A stretch of 64,000 nt of DNA from Planctomycetota bacterium (GTDB lineage Bacteria > Planctomycetota > UBA1135 > GCA-002686595), in NCBI GenBank assembly GCA_016779205.1, contig JADHOC010000002.1, forward strand, positions 1 through 64,000, given 5' to 3'. Made by a program: the position numbers and the translations under genes. The notes below the pieces were generated by a model, which did not search any database, had not been told where the DNA came from, and saw only the letters and a program-made list of their open reading frames with translations. Positions 8,505 through 19,512 of this stretch are shown here, one piece after another; within the stretch, counting starts at the first letter, position 1; the number at the start of each line of letters is the position of its first letter.

Positions 8505-9059
8505 ATGGCACGTCGCACGGAGAGGGTCTCGCAGAGGCCCCAAGAGGGAATCAACTTCGCCCCCGCCCTGTTCCTGACCGTGGGGATCATCGCCGCCGCG
8601 TTCGCGGTGGCCGTGGCCTCCAACAAGAACAAGAAGGGTGGCTCGGACCCGTTGGCTCCCGCCGCAGCCCCGTCGTCTGCGCCCGCATCAAGCGCGTCGA
8701 ACCCCTTCTCGGACATCGACAACAGCCCCTCGGGGACCGCCGGGACCCGGAAGACCCTCAGCGACGTCGCCCCGGCGGGCCTCCTGGAGAACCCCACCTT
8801 CCTGGCGGCGCGCGCCATCGCGGACCAGGGTGTTCAGCTCGCGAACGAGGCCCAGAAGGCCCGCGATGCCGGCGACGAGGCGGCCTTCCAGCAGAAGGGC
8901 GCCGTGGCCAAGGCCAAGCTCGACACGGCCTTCGAGCGCATCGCGGACTGGCTCCTCGAGATCCAGGACCTCTACCCCAACGACCGGCAGGTCGCGAAGG
9001 TCGAGCGTGAGGTCCAGCGCTGGGACCGGGCGCGGAAGAAGGTGCGCGTCGTCCGTTGA
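8505..9059 (+). CDS. Membrane-anchored hypothetical protein
   Basis: A 184-residue protein with one N-terminal membrane helix (about residues 20-41, FAPALFLTVGIIAAAFAVAVAS). A Ser/Ala/Pro-rich linker follows, then a charged, probably helical C-terminal half (about residues 80-184). No family recognised. It starts 10 nt after the rsmB stop, and its stop overlaps the start of the following dehydrogenase gene (TTGA). A TAAGCT hexamer ends 7 nt before the ATG, so it may also have its own leaderless promoter. The topology suggests a periplasmic helical domain tethered to the membrane. Confidence 0.7.
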   Translation: MARRTERVSQRPQEGINFAPALFLTVGIIAAAFAVAVASNKNKKGGSDPLAPAAAPSSAPASSASNPFSDIDNSPSGTAGTRKTLSDVAPAGLLENPTFLAARAIADQGVQLANEAQKARDAGDEAAFQQKGAVAKAKLDTAFERIADWLLEIQDLYPNDRQVAKVEREVQRWDRARKKVRVVR

Positions 9060-9862
9060 GGGGTCGTCGGGCCCTCGTCACCGGCGCCTCCTCCGGGATC
9101 GGGGAGGCCGTCTCCCGGCTCCTCGCGGCCGAGGGCTACCGGGTGGCCTTGCTGGCGCGAAACCGTGAGCGCCTCGAGGCGGTCGCCTCGGAGCTGCCCC
9201 CCCACCCCGGGGGCGGACACCTCGTGCTGCCCTGCGACCTGACGAGCTTCGAGCAGATCGAGGAGGCGGTTCGCTCCCTCGAGGGGGCCTTCGGTGGCCT
9301 CGACCTCCTGGTGAACAACGCCGGGATCGGCTATCGCGCGCGGGTGAGCGAGCTGGACCCAGAGCCCCTCCGCCGGGTGTTCGACACCAACGTCTTCGCC
9401 TTGCTGCTGACCTGCAAGGCCTGCTATCCGCTGCTCGTTCGCGGCCAGCGCCCGGTTGTGGTCAACGTCTCGAGCGTCGTCGGCCGGCGAGGGATCCCCG
9501 GCCAGGCGGGCTACTCCGCCAGCAAGGCCGCCGTCTGCTCGATCGGCGAGGCCCTGCGCGTGGAGTGGGCGGAGGAGGACATCGCGGTCAGCACCCTCAA
9601 CCCCGCCCTCACCGCGACTGGCTTCTTCCAGAACCAGCTGAACCCACAGCAGCTGCCCGACCCCGACCTCGACGAGGCGCGGCCTGCCAGCGAGGTGGCG
9701 CGCGAGATCCTGTCGCTCGACCGGCGCCCCCGGCCCGAGGTCTCACTCCGCTGGAAGTGGCGGCTTCTTGGGATCCTCTCGATCCTCTCGCCGCGCCTTG
9801 CCGACCACGCGCTCGTGCGGCGGCTCGGCGGCGATTGGCGCGTTCCGACGCGCCGGCCCTAG
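9056..9862 (+). CDS. Short-chain dehydrogenase/reductase (SDR family)
   Basis: A 268-residue classical SDR. The cofactor loop is TGASSGIG (residues 9-16), NNAG is at 87-90, the catalytic Ser is near 139-140, and Y153-x-x-x-K157 is in YSASK. It oxidises or reduces a hydroxyl or carbonyl group with NAD(P)(H); substrate unknown. The start is TTG, overlapping the upstream TGA by 4 nt, which implies translational coupling. The C terminus overlaps the convergent MshEN-protein gene by 4 bp, stop over stop. Confidence 0.9.
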   Translation: MRGRRALVTGASSGIGEAVSRLLAAEGYRVALLARNRERLEAVASELPPHPGGGHLVLPCDLTSFEQIEEAVRSLEGAFGGLDLLVNNAGIGYRARVSELDPEPLRRVFDTNVFALLLTCKACYPLLVRGQRPVVVNVSSVVGRRGIPGQAGYSASKAAVCSIGEALRVEWAEEDIAVSTLNPALTATGFFQNQLNPQQLPDPDLDEARPASEVAREILSLDRRPRPEVSLRWKWRLLGILSILSPRLADHALVRRLGGDWRVPTRRP

Positions 9863-10524
9863 CTCCCGGCGCCGGTGTCCCCGAAGTCGGGCATCGGCGG
9901 GAGCTCGATGGGGTCGGCGGCCTCGGCCTCGATCGAGTCGAGGTCGAGTGTGTCCCCCAGCTCCACCGGGAGTGGCCCGGGGAGGTCGAGGCTCCCGGGC
10001 TCCTCGAGTCCGGCGAGCACCTCGGCGTCGGCCTCGTCGAAGATCGACCCCCAGCCGCCCTCGCGCTCGGGCACGACGCGGGCCTCGAGGTTGTCGCTGA
10101 CCCAGCGCCGGTTCGACTCGACCGAGCTCACCAGCGGCAAGACCTCCGAGTCCGTCTGCACGGCGATCTGAGCCAGGACCTCGGCGGGGACGAGGCCGGG
10201 CATGGCCACGGTCAGGATCTGGCCGAAGACGTCGACCGGGACGAGGTTGTGCTGGATGAAGAAGTCCTTGTCGATCTGCTCCTGCGCCGCGGGGTTCGGC
10301 ACGAGGAGCTCGATGGGCAGGAACGGAAGCTGGAAGGTCTCGCTGATGAGCTGCGCCAGCTCCCAGTCCGCCATGAGGCTCGAGGTCACGAGCGCCTCGC
10401 AGAAGCCCATCCCGCCCTTGCGGCTGAGCTGGAGCAGCTCACGAACCGGCTCGGGCGCCACGAGGCCTCGCTCGAGCAGCGTCTCCGCGAGCCGCGCGTA
10501 GTCCAGTCGCTGGGAGTACTTCAA
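9859..10524 (-). CDS. Orphan MshEN / type II secretion ATPase N-terminal domain protein
   Basis: A 221-residue protein. Residues about 1-145 form a T2SSE_N (MshEN) domain of the type found at the N terminus of PilB, GspE and MshE. Two-part motifs such as KGGMGFCEAL...LAQLISETFQLPFLPIE are followed by HNLVPVDVFGQILTVAMPGLVP. No ATPase domain follows; the rest is an acidic, Pro-rich tail. Some MshEN domains bind cyclic-di-GMP; whether this one does is inference. The TTG at 10524 is chosen because GGAG lies 6 nt before it and homology begins there. No pilus or secretion genes are adjacent. Confidence 0.75.
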   Translation of the reverse strand: MKYSQRLDYARLAETLLERGLVAPEPVRELLQLSRKGGMGFCEALVTSSLMADWELAQLISETFQLPFLPIELLVPNPAAQEQIDKDFFIQHNLVPVDVFGQILTVAMPGLVPAEVLAQIAVQTDSEVLPLVSSVESNRRWVSDNLEARVVPEREGGWGSIFDEADAEVLAGLEEPGSLDLPGPLPVELGDTLDLDSIEAEAADPIELPPMPDFGDTGAGS

Positions 10525-10540
10525 GGGGATCTCCGCCCGC
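10525..10540 (-). promoter_or_regulatory. Ribosome binding site supporting the TTG start of the MshEN protein
   Basis: On the minus strand GGCGGAG is followed 6 nt later by TTG (10524-10522). No ATG or GTG in this frame is as well placed, so this decides the start. Confidence 0.55.
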
Positions 10541-10657
10541 GGGGGAGGCGGACTGATGTTGCTTATCGGCCCCTCAGCCCAGCGCCTTGAGTGGTTTGGC
10601 GAGAGCGGAAGAAGAGACCCGCCCCTTATAGGAAGACCTAAATCCGCGCCCATGGAG

Positions 10658-10672
10658 GGCCCCTGTGGGGCC
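10658..10672 (-). terminator. Short hairpin immediately after gyrB
   Basis: GGCCCC-TGT-GGGGCC, a 6-bp stem with a 3-nt loop, abuts the gyrB stop. It is a weak candidate terminator. Confidence 0.35.
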
Positions 10673-13116
<2,444 letters not shown>

Positions 13117-13120
<4 letters not shown>

Positions 13121-13488
13121 GAGCGGCGTTTCAACTTGAAGGAGAGCTTGCGGATCGTGGCGCCCTCGAGGAGGGCATCCGCGCGTGTTCGTAGGTCTTC
13201 GGAGGCGAACCCCCGGAGCTCGGAGAGCAGGGAAGAGTTGTCGACTTCGATGATCAGCTCGCCGCGCCGGAAGGAGACCGCGGTGGCGCGAGCAGAGAGC
13301 TCGGGTCCGACGGCCTCGTCCCAGGCCGCGAGGGCCGGAGCGGCCTTCTTGCGCTGCAGGACACGGGAGTCATCGAGGTATTCCTTGAGGGCGTCGCCCA
13401 GGGGCATCAACAGGCCGCGCTCACGCTCCGAGTTCGTCCGCCCGGGGCGGCCCCGGCCTCGGGGGGAGCGGCGACGAGCGGCGGCCAT
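13117..13488 (-). CDS. dciA: DciA-like (DUF721) replicative helicase loader
   Basis: A 123-residue DUF721 protein. A basic, Arg-rich N-terminal tail (about residues 1-25) precedes the conserved WDEAVGPELSARATAVSFRRGELIIEV core, followed by SSLLSELRGF and a basic C terminus. DciA proteins interact with the replicative helicase DnaB and are thought to be the ancestral loaders where DnaC or DnaI is missing. It sits 7 nt after dnaN and overlaps gyrB, in the place where recF is often found. The family call is firm; the helicase-loader role is from the family. Confidence 0.85.
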
Positions 13489-13495
13489 CCAGGAC

Positions 13496-14596
13496 TCAGG
13501 CGTCCAGGGTGATGGGCATGACGATGTAGATGTGGTTCTCGCCGAGGGTGAACTTGCCCGGGCTGGTCTTCTGACCGAACTCGAGGATCACGCGCTCAGG
13601 GGCGCCGTTCTTCAGGCCATCGAGGACGTAGTCCGCGTTGAAGGCGATCTCGGCCTCCTCGCCCTTGAATGCGACCTCCATGTGGGCGGTCGCCTCCCCG
13701 CGGTCGGCGGAGTGGCCGAAGAGCTCGAGCTGCTCGCCCTTGACCCGGAAGCGGACCGCGCGGGTCTCGTCCCCCGACACGTTGGAGACCAGCCGGAGCT
13801 TGCGGCTGAACTGCTCCGCGTCGGCCTCGATGGCGTTGCCACACTCGGCGGGGATCACGGCCTGGTACTGGGGGAAGTCTCCGTCGATGAGCCGGGCGAA
13901 GATCTCGGCGTTCTTCGAGCGGAGGCCAACCTGCCCATCCCGGAGGGAGAGGCGGATCTGGTCGAGGGGATCAGGGATCACGCGGCAGAACAGCTGCATG
14001 CCCTTGGTCGGGATGATCGCGCTCGCCTTCTCGGCCCCGGCCATCTCCACGGGGATCGAAGCCATGGACAGGCGGCGACCGTCCGTGGCGACGAGTCTCA
14101 GCTGATCGTTGTCGAGCTCGGTCAGGACCCCGTGCATGGCGTATCGGCCGGGCTCACGGGCGGCGGCGAAGGCGGTGCGCCCCACGAGCCTCGAGAAGCT
14201 GCCTCCCTGGACGCTGACGGAACCTTGTTCGTCAAAGCGGGGAACGACCGGGAATTCGTCGGCGTCGGCTACAACGAGCTCACAGGAGTCCTCACCGCTG
14301 GTGATGGTGCAGCGCGTGTCGTCGGTGGAGATCGTGACGGTCTCGCCGGAGAGGTCCCGCACGAAGTCAAAGGCCGTCCTGGCGGGGATCACCACGGGCC
14401 CGGGCTCTGCGACCTCCACCTTGTCGAGCTTGAAGCGAACCGAGACCTCCTGGTCCGTGCCCACGAGCTCGACCTGATCGTCGGTGGCGACGAGGCAGAC
14501 GTTGGAGAGGATCGGCTTCGGGCTCTTGGTCGGGATGACGCCGCAGATGATGGCGAGTCCCTCACGCAGAGCGTCTCGATCGCAGGTGGCCTTCAT
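13496..14596 (-). CDS. dnaN: DNA polymerase III beta subunit (sliding clamp)
   Basis: A 366-residue beta clamp of standard length with three repeats of the clamp fold. The start MKATCDRDALREGL is typical, GRYAMHGVL lies near the second domain boundary, and the C terminus ends IYIVMPITLDA, resembling the usual clamp tail (YVVMPM). The ATG at 14596 is selected over upstream in-frame starts because the clamp fold begins here and AAGGA lies about 12 nt upstream. It lies downstream of the candidate origin and is the first gene of the dnaN-dciA-gyrB operon. Confidence 0.96.
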   Translation of the reverse strand: MKATCDRDALREGLAIICGVIPTKSPKPILSNVCLVATDDQVELVGTDQEVSVRFKLDKVEVAEPGPVVIPARTAFDFVRDLSGETVTISTDDTRCTITSGEDSCELVVADADEFPVVPRFDEQGSVSVQGGSFSRLVGRTAFAAAREPGRYAMHGVLTELDNDQLRLVATDGRRLSMASIPVEMAGAEKASAIIPTKGMQLFCRVIPDPLDQIRLSLRDGQVGLRSKNAEIFARLIDGDFPQYQAVIPAECGNAIEADAEQFSRKLRLVSNVSGDETRAVRFRVKGEQLELFGHSADRGEATAHMEVAFKGEEAEIAFNADYVLDGLKNGAPERVILEFGQKTSPGKFTLGENHIYIVMPITLDA

Positions 14597-14876
14597 GATG
14601 GATCTTGTTCCTTGTTGCGCCCCCGGGGTGGCCCGGGACGAAGAAGCGAGTGGTGGGAGGAAGCGCGGCTGCGTCGCCTGACATGAGCTCGCACGCAGAC
14701 CGGGTGGAGAGAGCCGCCAGGCCCGGAGGGGCTCGGCGCCAGGCGGAGCGGGGATCGTCGTGATCCTCACTCCAGGTCATGGGGGGCGTGCGAGAAATGC
14801 GAGGCGCCCGGAGGGCGCGCATCACAGGCGCGAGGGTGGGTTTTCCAGACCCCGCTCCTGTAGTGATATCTTCGTC

Positions 14877-14904
14877 TTAATAGGGGCCCCTGTCTATCGT
14901 TCAA
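14877..14904 (-). promoter_or_regulatory. Candidate sigma-70-type promoter for dnaN
   Basis: Read on the minus strand: TTGAAC (14904-14899), a 16-nt spacer, TATTAA (14882-14877). It lies about 280 nt upstream of the dnaN start, in an AT-richer patch at one edge of the DnaA-box cluster. Confidence 0.55.
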
Positions 14905-15295
14905 AGCGCCGCACTGGGCGACATAAGCCACATGTAACGGCGTACTTGTGAAGTCACCGGGGATGTGGAGAGCGCGGGCGAGACGGTGGGGGGGCGGTGG
15001 AAAACGCGGGCCTTGTCCACGCCCGTCAACGGCGCCACCGAGCGGGCCCGTCGGGCCGCCGCGGAGTCCCCGAATTACCCACACTGGCCCACGGCGATGC
15101 TCCCCCGAGAGCCCACAACTCTCCACGGGGAGAGGCCCCCAATGCACGCCCGCCCAAGGCCTCTTCAACAGTGTTTCCCCAGGTCTATCCACGGGCCCAC
15201 AGAAGGGGCGACGGAGCGCGGGGACCCTACACAGCGGCCGCCGATGGAGCGGGGCTCCGGCGGCGGCCAGGGGGGGGCGTCGGCGCGCGGCGCGA
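14880..15295. other. Candidate chromosomal replication origin (oriC) in the dnaA-dnaN gap
   Basis: The 699-bp gap between dnaN and dnaA (14597-15295) holds no convincing gene. It contains five DnaA-box-like 9-mers within 2 mismatches of TTATCCACA: CTCTCCACA (minus strand, 14964-14972), TTGTCCACG (15013-15021), TTACCCACA (15075-15083), CTCTCCACG (15119-15127) and CTATCCACG (15185-15193). Four of the five share one orientation. A relatively AT-rich stretch at 14858-14905 could be the unwinding element. Placement between dnaA and dnaN is the commonest bacterial oriC position. Confidence 0.65.
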
Positions 15296-16888
15296 TCAGG
15301 AGCGGCCGCCCGAGCCAAGGCGGTCGAGGAAGTGCTGGATCCGCCGCGAGAACTCCCGGTCCGCGGCGATCTCCTTCTCGATCTTCTCGACCGCGTAGAG
15401 GACCGTCGTGTGGTCGCGGCCACCGAAGAAGCCTCCGACCTCCTCGAGGGAGTGTCGGGTGACCTTCCGAGAGAGGTACATGGCCACCTGGCGCGGGAAG
15501 GCGATGGCCTTCGTGCGCTTCTTCGACTGTAGCTCGGAGAGCTTGACCTGGTAGTGCTCGGTGACGAGGGAGATGATGTCGTCCACCGTGGGGACGCCGG
15601 CGCGCACCTCGATGAGGCCCGCGAGGGCCTCCCGCGCGAGGTCCACGGAGATCTTGGCGTTGGTCAGGCGCGTGTACCCGAAGAGGCGGGTCACGGCGCC
15701 CTCCAGCTCCCGGACGTTCTCCTCGATGTTCTCCGAGATGAACTGGGCCACGTCGTCGGGGAGCTCGGTCCCGCGCTCGCGGGCCTTGCGCTTGACGATG
15801 GCCATGCGAGTCTCGAAGCACGGGGGCTCGATCTCCGTGACCATCCCCCACTTGAACCGCGAGACGAGGCGGTCCTGGAGGGTGGGGATGTCCTTGGGCG
15901 GGCTGTCCGACGAGAGGACGATCTGCTTGCCCGCGTTGTAGAGAGAGTTGAACGTGTGGAAGAACTCCTCCTGGGTCCGCTCCTTGTTGGCGAGGAGCTG
16001 GATGTCATCCACGACGAGGACGTCGATGTTCCGGTACTTGTCCCGGAAGGACATCATGTCGCCGTTCTCGAGGGCGTCGATGAAGTGGTTCACGAACGTC
16101 TCGCACGACAGGTACAGGATGCGCGAGTCGGGGAACCGCTCGAGGACGGAGTAGCAGAAGGCCTGCAGGAGGTGCGTCTTGCCGACGCCCACGCGCCCGT
16201 GGAGGAAGAGGGGGTTGTAGGACTTGCCCGGCTGCTCGGCCGCGCCGAGGGCAGCGGCGTGCCCGAAGCGGTTGCAGGGCCCGACCACGAAGCTCTCGAA
16301 GGTGCACTTGGGGTTCAGGACGAAGTCGCTGGCCGCGTCGAGCTGGCTGCGCCGGATCGGCTGCTGCACCCGGCGGGCGGGCGCCTCGGGGGCCGCGGCT
16401 CGGGCGGGCTTGGGGGCCGGCTCTGCCTCCGCGGGGGGCTCCACAACGAGGCTTTCCGGCTGCTCCACGAGGACGACCTCTCGGTCGGCGCCGAGGATGG
16501 AGTCCACGGCACGCTGCAGGACGTCGAGGTAATACTTGGCGATCCACTCCTTGGCGAAGCTGTTGGGCACCGCCACCACGGCGCTGTCGTCGTCGACGCG
16601 GATCAGCTTGGAGCGCTTGAACCAGGTCTGGAACTGCTCCGGCGCGAGGGCGGCGACGAGAGCGTCCCTGAGGCTGGCGGCCAGGTGCTCCACCTGCTCG
16701 CCTTCCGCGACGGCTCCGGGGCCCTCTGGGGCCTCGGGGCGGCGAACCTCCGCATCGAAGAGCCCGCGGCCGGGCCGATCCGAGCGCTCGGACCGCGGCG
16801 AGGCGGTGCGGGCGACCCGGGGGCTGGGCCTGTCGGGGAGCTCGGCCCGTGAGGGGAGCGAGCCGGAGTCGAGGGTGGGGTCGTCCAT
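15296..16888 (-). CDS. dnaA: Chromosomal replication initiator DnaA
   Basis: A 530-residue DnaA. A Pro/Arg-rich N-terminal tail of about 65 residues precedes domain I (ALAPEQFQTWFKRSKL), which is followed by an Ala/Pro-rich linker. Domain III carries the Walker A motif GRVGVGKTHLL and the Walker B motif VLVVDDIQLL. C-terminal domain IV has the DNA-binding signature GGRDHTTVLYAVEKIEKE. It binds DnaA boxes and melts the origin. The ATG at 16888 is the first plausible start in frame. Upstream lies a good promoter; downstream lies the candidate oriC. The N-terminal tail makes it longer than the usual 450-470 residues. Confidence 0.96.
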   Translation of the reverse strand: MDDPTLDSGSLPSRAELPDRPSPRVARTASPRSERSDRPGRGLFDAEVRRPEAPEGPGAVAEGEQVEHLAASLRDALVAALAPEQFQTWFKRSKLIRVDDDSAVVAVPNSFAKEWIAKYYLDVLQRAVDSILGADREVVLVEQPESLVVEPPAEAEPAPKPARAAAPEAPARRVQQPIRRSQLDAASDFVLNPKCTFESFVVGPCNRFGHAAALGAAEQPGKSYNPLFLHGRVGVGKTHLLQAFCYSVLERFPDSRILYLSCETFVNHFIDALENGDMMSFRDKYRNIDVLVVDDIQLLANKERTQEEFFHTFNSLYNAGKQIVLSSDSPPKDIPTLQDRLVSRFKWGMVTEIEPPCFETRMAIVKRKARERGTELPDDVAQFISENIEENVRELEGAVTRLFGYTRLTNAKISVDLAREALAGLIEVRAGVPTVDDIISLVTEHYQVKLSELQSKKRTKAIAFPRQVAMYLSRKVTRHSLEEVGGFFGGRDHTTVLYAVEKIEKEIAADREFSRRIQHFLDRLGSGGRS

Positions 16889-17068
16889 TCGTGCGGTTCG
16901 AACGGTGCCGTGCTGGAGGCCGCGAGCGGGCAGCATGTGGGGGGAAGGGGGTCTCCGTCCCGGCAGCGAGCTGGGGTGGAGGAAGGGCAGGCGGAGCGGT
17001 CTGGAACGGGGGCGCAGCGAGGGGGGGGCGCTGCGTGTCGGCGGAGGCCGGCCAGCGGCTCGAACCAG

Positions 17069-17097
17069 ATTACACGCGTTATTCAAGAACCCGTCAA
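17069..17097 (-). promoter_or_regulatory. Candidate sigma-70-type promoter for dnaA
   Basis: Read on the minus strand: TTGACG (17097-17092), a 17-nt spacer, TGTAAT (17074-17069). Each hexamer matches consensus at 5 of 6 positions. It lies about 180 nt upstream of the dnaA start, in the 266-bp gap to the desulfurase gene, where nothing else was seen. Confidence 0.65.
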
Positions 17098-17154
17098 CGG
17101 CCCCAGGGCCCAGGGAAGCGCTCGGGACCTTGGGCGACGGTGGAGAACCGAGAC

Positions 17155-18294
17155 TTAGGGAGCTCCCCCCAAAGTTCTCCCCAGACGCTCCACACCGGTG
17201 TGGATATCTGCCTCCTGGGTGCCCCGGCCGAGGGAGATCCGGAGCCCACTTCGGGCCCGGTCCGCGTCGAGCCCGAGGGCCTTGAGGACGTGCGACGGCT
17301 CGAGGGAACCGCTGGCGCAGGCGGAGCCCGCGGAGACCTCCACGCCCTCCAGGTCGAGCCGCGCCACGAGGGTCCTCGCGTCGCCGCTTGGGGAGGAGAT
17401 GTTGAGGGTGTTGGGGAGCCGTGTCGGGTCGTCGATGGCGGGGCCGTTCAGGGTGAGGCCGGGGAGCCTCGCGCGAAGACCCTGCCACAGGAGGCCCGTG
17501 AGGCGAGCCATCTCCCGCTCGTAGGCGTCGGTCTCCTCCACGGCGAGCTCGATCGCCACGGCCGCCGCGACGATGGCCGGGACGTTCTCGGTGCCCGGCC
17601 GCAGCTCCCCCTCCTGGGCCCCGCCGAAGGTGGTCGGCGCGATCGGCGCCCCGGGCCTCCGGAAGAGAACTCCTACACCGATCGGGCCTCCGACCTTGTG
17701 GGCGGAGAGGCTCGCGAGGTCGACGCCGGAGCCCATCAGGTCGAGGCGTTTCTTCCCCAGGACCTGCACCGAGTCACTGTGGAAAACTGCCTGGCCTCCG
17801 ATCCTCGCGCGGACCTCGGCCAGATCGGTCGTCGAGCCGATCTCGTTGTTCGCACCCATCACGGAGACCAGCGCGGGGCCCCCGGTGGCGGCGCTCTCCA
17901 GGGCGTCGAGGTCGAGCGCCCCGTGTCGGTCGACGCCCACCCAGCACACCTCACGGGAGCCGGCCTGGAGATGCAGGGCCGGGGCCTGGACAGCCGCGTG
18001 CTCGATGGTCGAGGTGACCAGGCGCATGCCCCCAGGGCCGGCGCCCAGGGCGCCGAAGAGGGCGAGGTTGTTGGCCTCGGTGCCGCCGCCAGTGAAGACG
18101 ACCCCGTCCTCTGGAACCCCCAGGGCTGCGGCGACCCGCTCCCGTGCCTCGTCCACCGCGGCGCGCCCCCTTCTGCCCGCCCCGTGGACGCTCGAGGCGT
18201 TGCCCAGCCCGCCATTCAGGGCCCCCAGGAGCGCCTCGCGGGCCTCCTCGCGCAGGGGGGTGGTGGCGTTGTAGTCGAGGTGAACGCGCTTCAT
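17155..18294 (-). CDS. Cysteine desulfurase (NifS/IscS family)
   Basis: A 379-residue PLP enzyme that converts cysteine to alanine and passes the sulfur on as a persulfide. The start reads LDYNATTPL as in the family. H99 lies in the IEHAA motif, the PLP lysine is K200 in SAHKVGGP, and the persulfide Cys is C326 in SAGSACASGSLEPSHVL. It could be iscS or nifS; no iscU, iscR or nif genes are nearby. It starts 6 nt after bshA, so desulfurase and bacillithiol gene are co-transcribed. Sulfur supply for Fe-S clusters or tRNA thiolation is the default role. Confidence 0.93.
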   Translation of the reverse strand: MKRVHLDYNATTPLREEAREALLGALNGGLGNASSVHGAGRRGRAAVDEARERVAAALGVPEDGVVFTGGGTEANNLALFGALGAGPGGMRLVTSTIEHAAVQAPALHLQAGSREVCWVGVDRHGALDLDALESAATGGPALVSVMGANNEIGSTTDLAEVRARIGGQAVFHSDSVQVLGKKRLDLMGSGVDLASLSAHKVGGPIGVGVLFRRPGAPIAPTTFGGAQEGELRPGTENVPAIVAAAVAIELAVEETDAYEREMARLTGLLWQGLRARLPGLTLNGPAIDDPTRLPNTLNISSPSGDARTLVARLDLEGVEVSAGSACASGSLEPSHVLKALGLDADRARSGLRISLGRGTQEADIHTGVERLGRTLGGAP

Positions 18295-18300
18295 GGGCCC

Positions 18301-19440
18301 TCAGGAGGCGAGACGGCCCCCGATGAGGCGCCGATAGAGGTTCTCGTACTGCTCCACGACTCGGCGGCGGTCGAAGAGGGCCATGGCGCGCTCCCTCGCC
18401 GCCGCCCCCATGGCCGAGGAACGGCCGCGGTCCTCGAGGAGCGACGCGAGGTGTCCGGCGAAGCCGGCGAGGTCCTCCACGGGGGAGAGGAGACCCGAGA
18501 CGCCGTCCTCCACCACCTCCGGCAGACCCCCGACCCGGGTCCCGACCACGGCGGTCCCGCACGCCATGGCCTCGAGCGCCGACAGCCCGAAGGACTCCTC
18601 GGTGCTCGCCACGCAGAACGCATCCGCCGGGCTCAACAGGTCGGGCAGGGCGTCGCGGAGCCCGAGGAACTTCACGTGCCCTTCGAGGCCACGCTGCTGG
18701 GCGACGCGGCGCGCCTCGCCGAGCTGGGGTCCGTCCCCCACGAGGACGAGCTCGGCGTCGGCACCCCGGGAGGCGAGCTTCTCGAGCGCCAGCGCGAACG
18801 CCTCCACCAGCCACGGCACGCGCTTCACCTTCCGGAAGTTACTCACGTGCACCGCCGAGGGGCGCTCGGCGCGCCCCGCCCCGGGGCAGAACTCCTCGAG
18901 GTCCACGAAGTTGGGGATCACCTCGATGCCGCAGGGGGGGACGCCCTCGAAGTTGTCGGTGGTGCGGCGCCGCAGGTCCTCGGACACGGCGGTCACCGCG
19001 TCCGAGGCCGCGATGGCGTAGCGGGTCAGGGGGGCGTAGCTGGGGTCGTTGCCCACGAGCGTGATGTCCGTCCCGTGCAGGGTGGTCACCACCTTCAGCG
19101 GGTCCAGCTTCGCCTCCGCCGCGGCGGACCGCACCTGGAGGGCGCTGACGGCGTGGGGGATGGCGTAGTGTGCGTGGAGGACGTCGAGGCCCTCGCTGCG
19201 GTGCAGGTCCAGGATCCTCGACATGATCGCGAGGTCGTGGGGCGTGGAGTGGAACAGCGGATAGGGGCTGCCCTGCGCCACGTGCACCTCGACGGGGCCA
19301 GGGGCACGCGCCAGGCGCGGCGGCATGTCGTGGGAGAACAGGTGCACCCGGTGATCGTTCTCCGCGAGCGACAGGGCGAGCTCGCTGGCGACGACGCCGG
19401 AGCCGCCGTAGGTGGGGTGACAGAGGATCCCGATGCGCAT
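18301..19440 (-). CDS. bshA: N-acetyl-alpha-D-glucosaminyl L-malate synthase BshA
   Basis: A 379-residue GT4 glycosyltransferase. BshA-specific blocks are present: HPTYGGSGVVASELA near the N terminus, SPYPLFHSTPHDLA, VLHAHYAIPHAVSA, and TTLHGTDITLVGNDPSY followed by DAVTAVSEDLR. The C-terminal nucleotide-sugar site has EESFGLSALEAMACGTAVV. BshA joins UDP-GlcNAc and L-malate in the first step of bacillithiol synthesis. The blocks distinguish it from generic GT4 enzymes such as MshA. It lies 72 nt downstream of parA and 6 nt upstream of the desulfurase gene. Its partners bshB1 and bshC lie 3-5 kb away on the same strand. Confidence 0.9.
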   Translation of the reverse strand: MRIGILCHPTYGGSGVVASELALSLAENDHRVHLFSHDMPPRLARAPGPVEVHVAQGSPYPLFHSTPHDLAIMSRILDLHRSEGLDVLHAHYAIPHAVSALQVRSAAAEAKLDPLKVVTTLHGTDITLVGNDPSYAPLTRYAIAASDAVTAVSEDLRRRTTDNFEGVPPCGIEVIPNFVDLEEFCPGAGRAERPSAVHVSNFRKVKRVPWLVEAFALALEKLASRGADAELVLVGDGPQLGEARRVAQQRGLEGHVKFLGLRDALPDLLSPADAFCVASTEESFGLSALEAMACGTAVVGTRVGGLPEVVEDGVSGLLSPVEDLAGFAGHLASLLEDRGRSSAMGAAARERAMALFDRRRVVEQYENLYRRLIGGRLAS

Positions 19441-19512
19441 GGGTCGATCATGGTCCGCTGGGGCGGCGCGTCGAGGGCTCGCGTGCTGCGAATTCCCGGG
19501 ACGTGAGACAGG

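Noticed and set aside
14760..15532. Short open frames in the dnaA-dnaN gap
   Set aside because: Several overlapping frames with no homology signal, over DnaA boxes. Treated as origin DNA.
17199..17207. TGTGGATAT as a certain DnaA box
   Set aside because: It falls inside the desulfurase coding sequence. It is mentioned only as supporting context, not as a feature.
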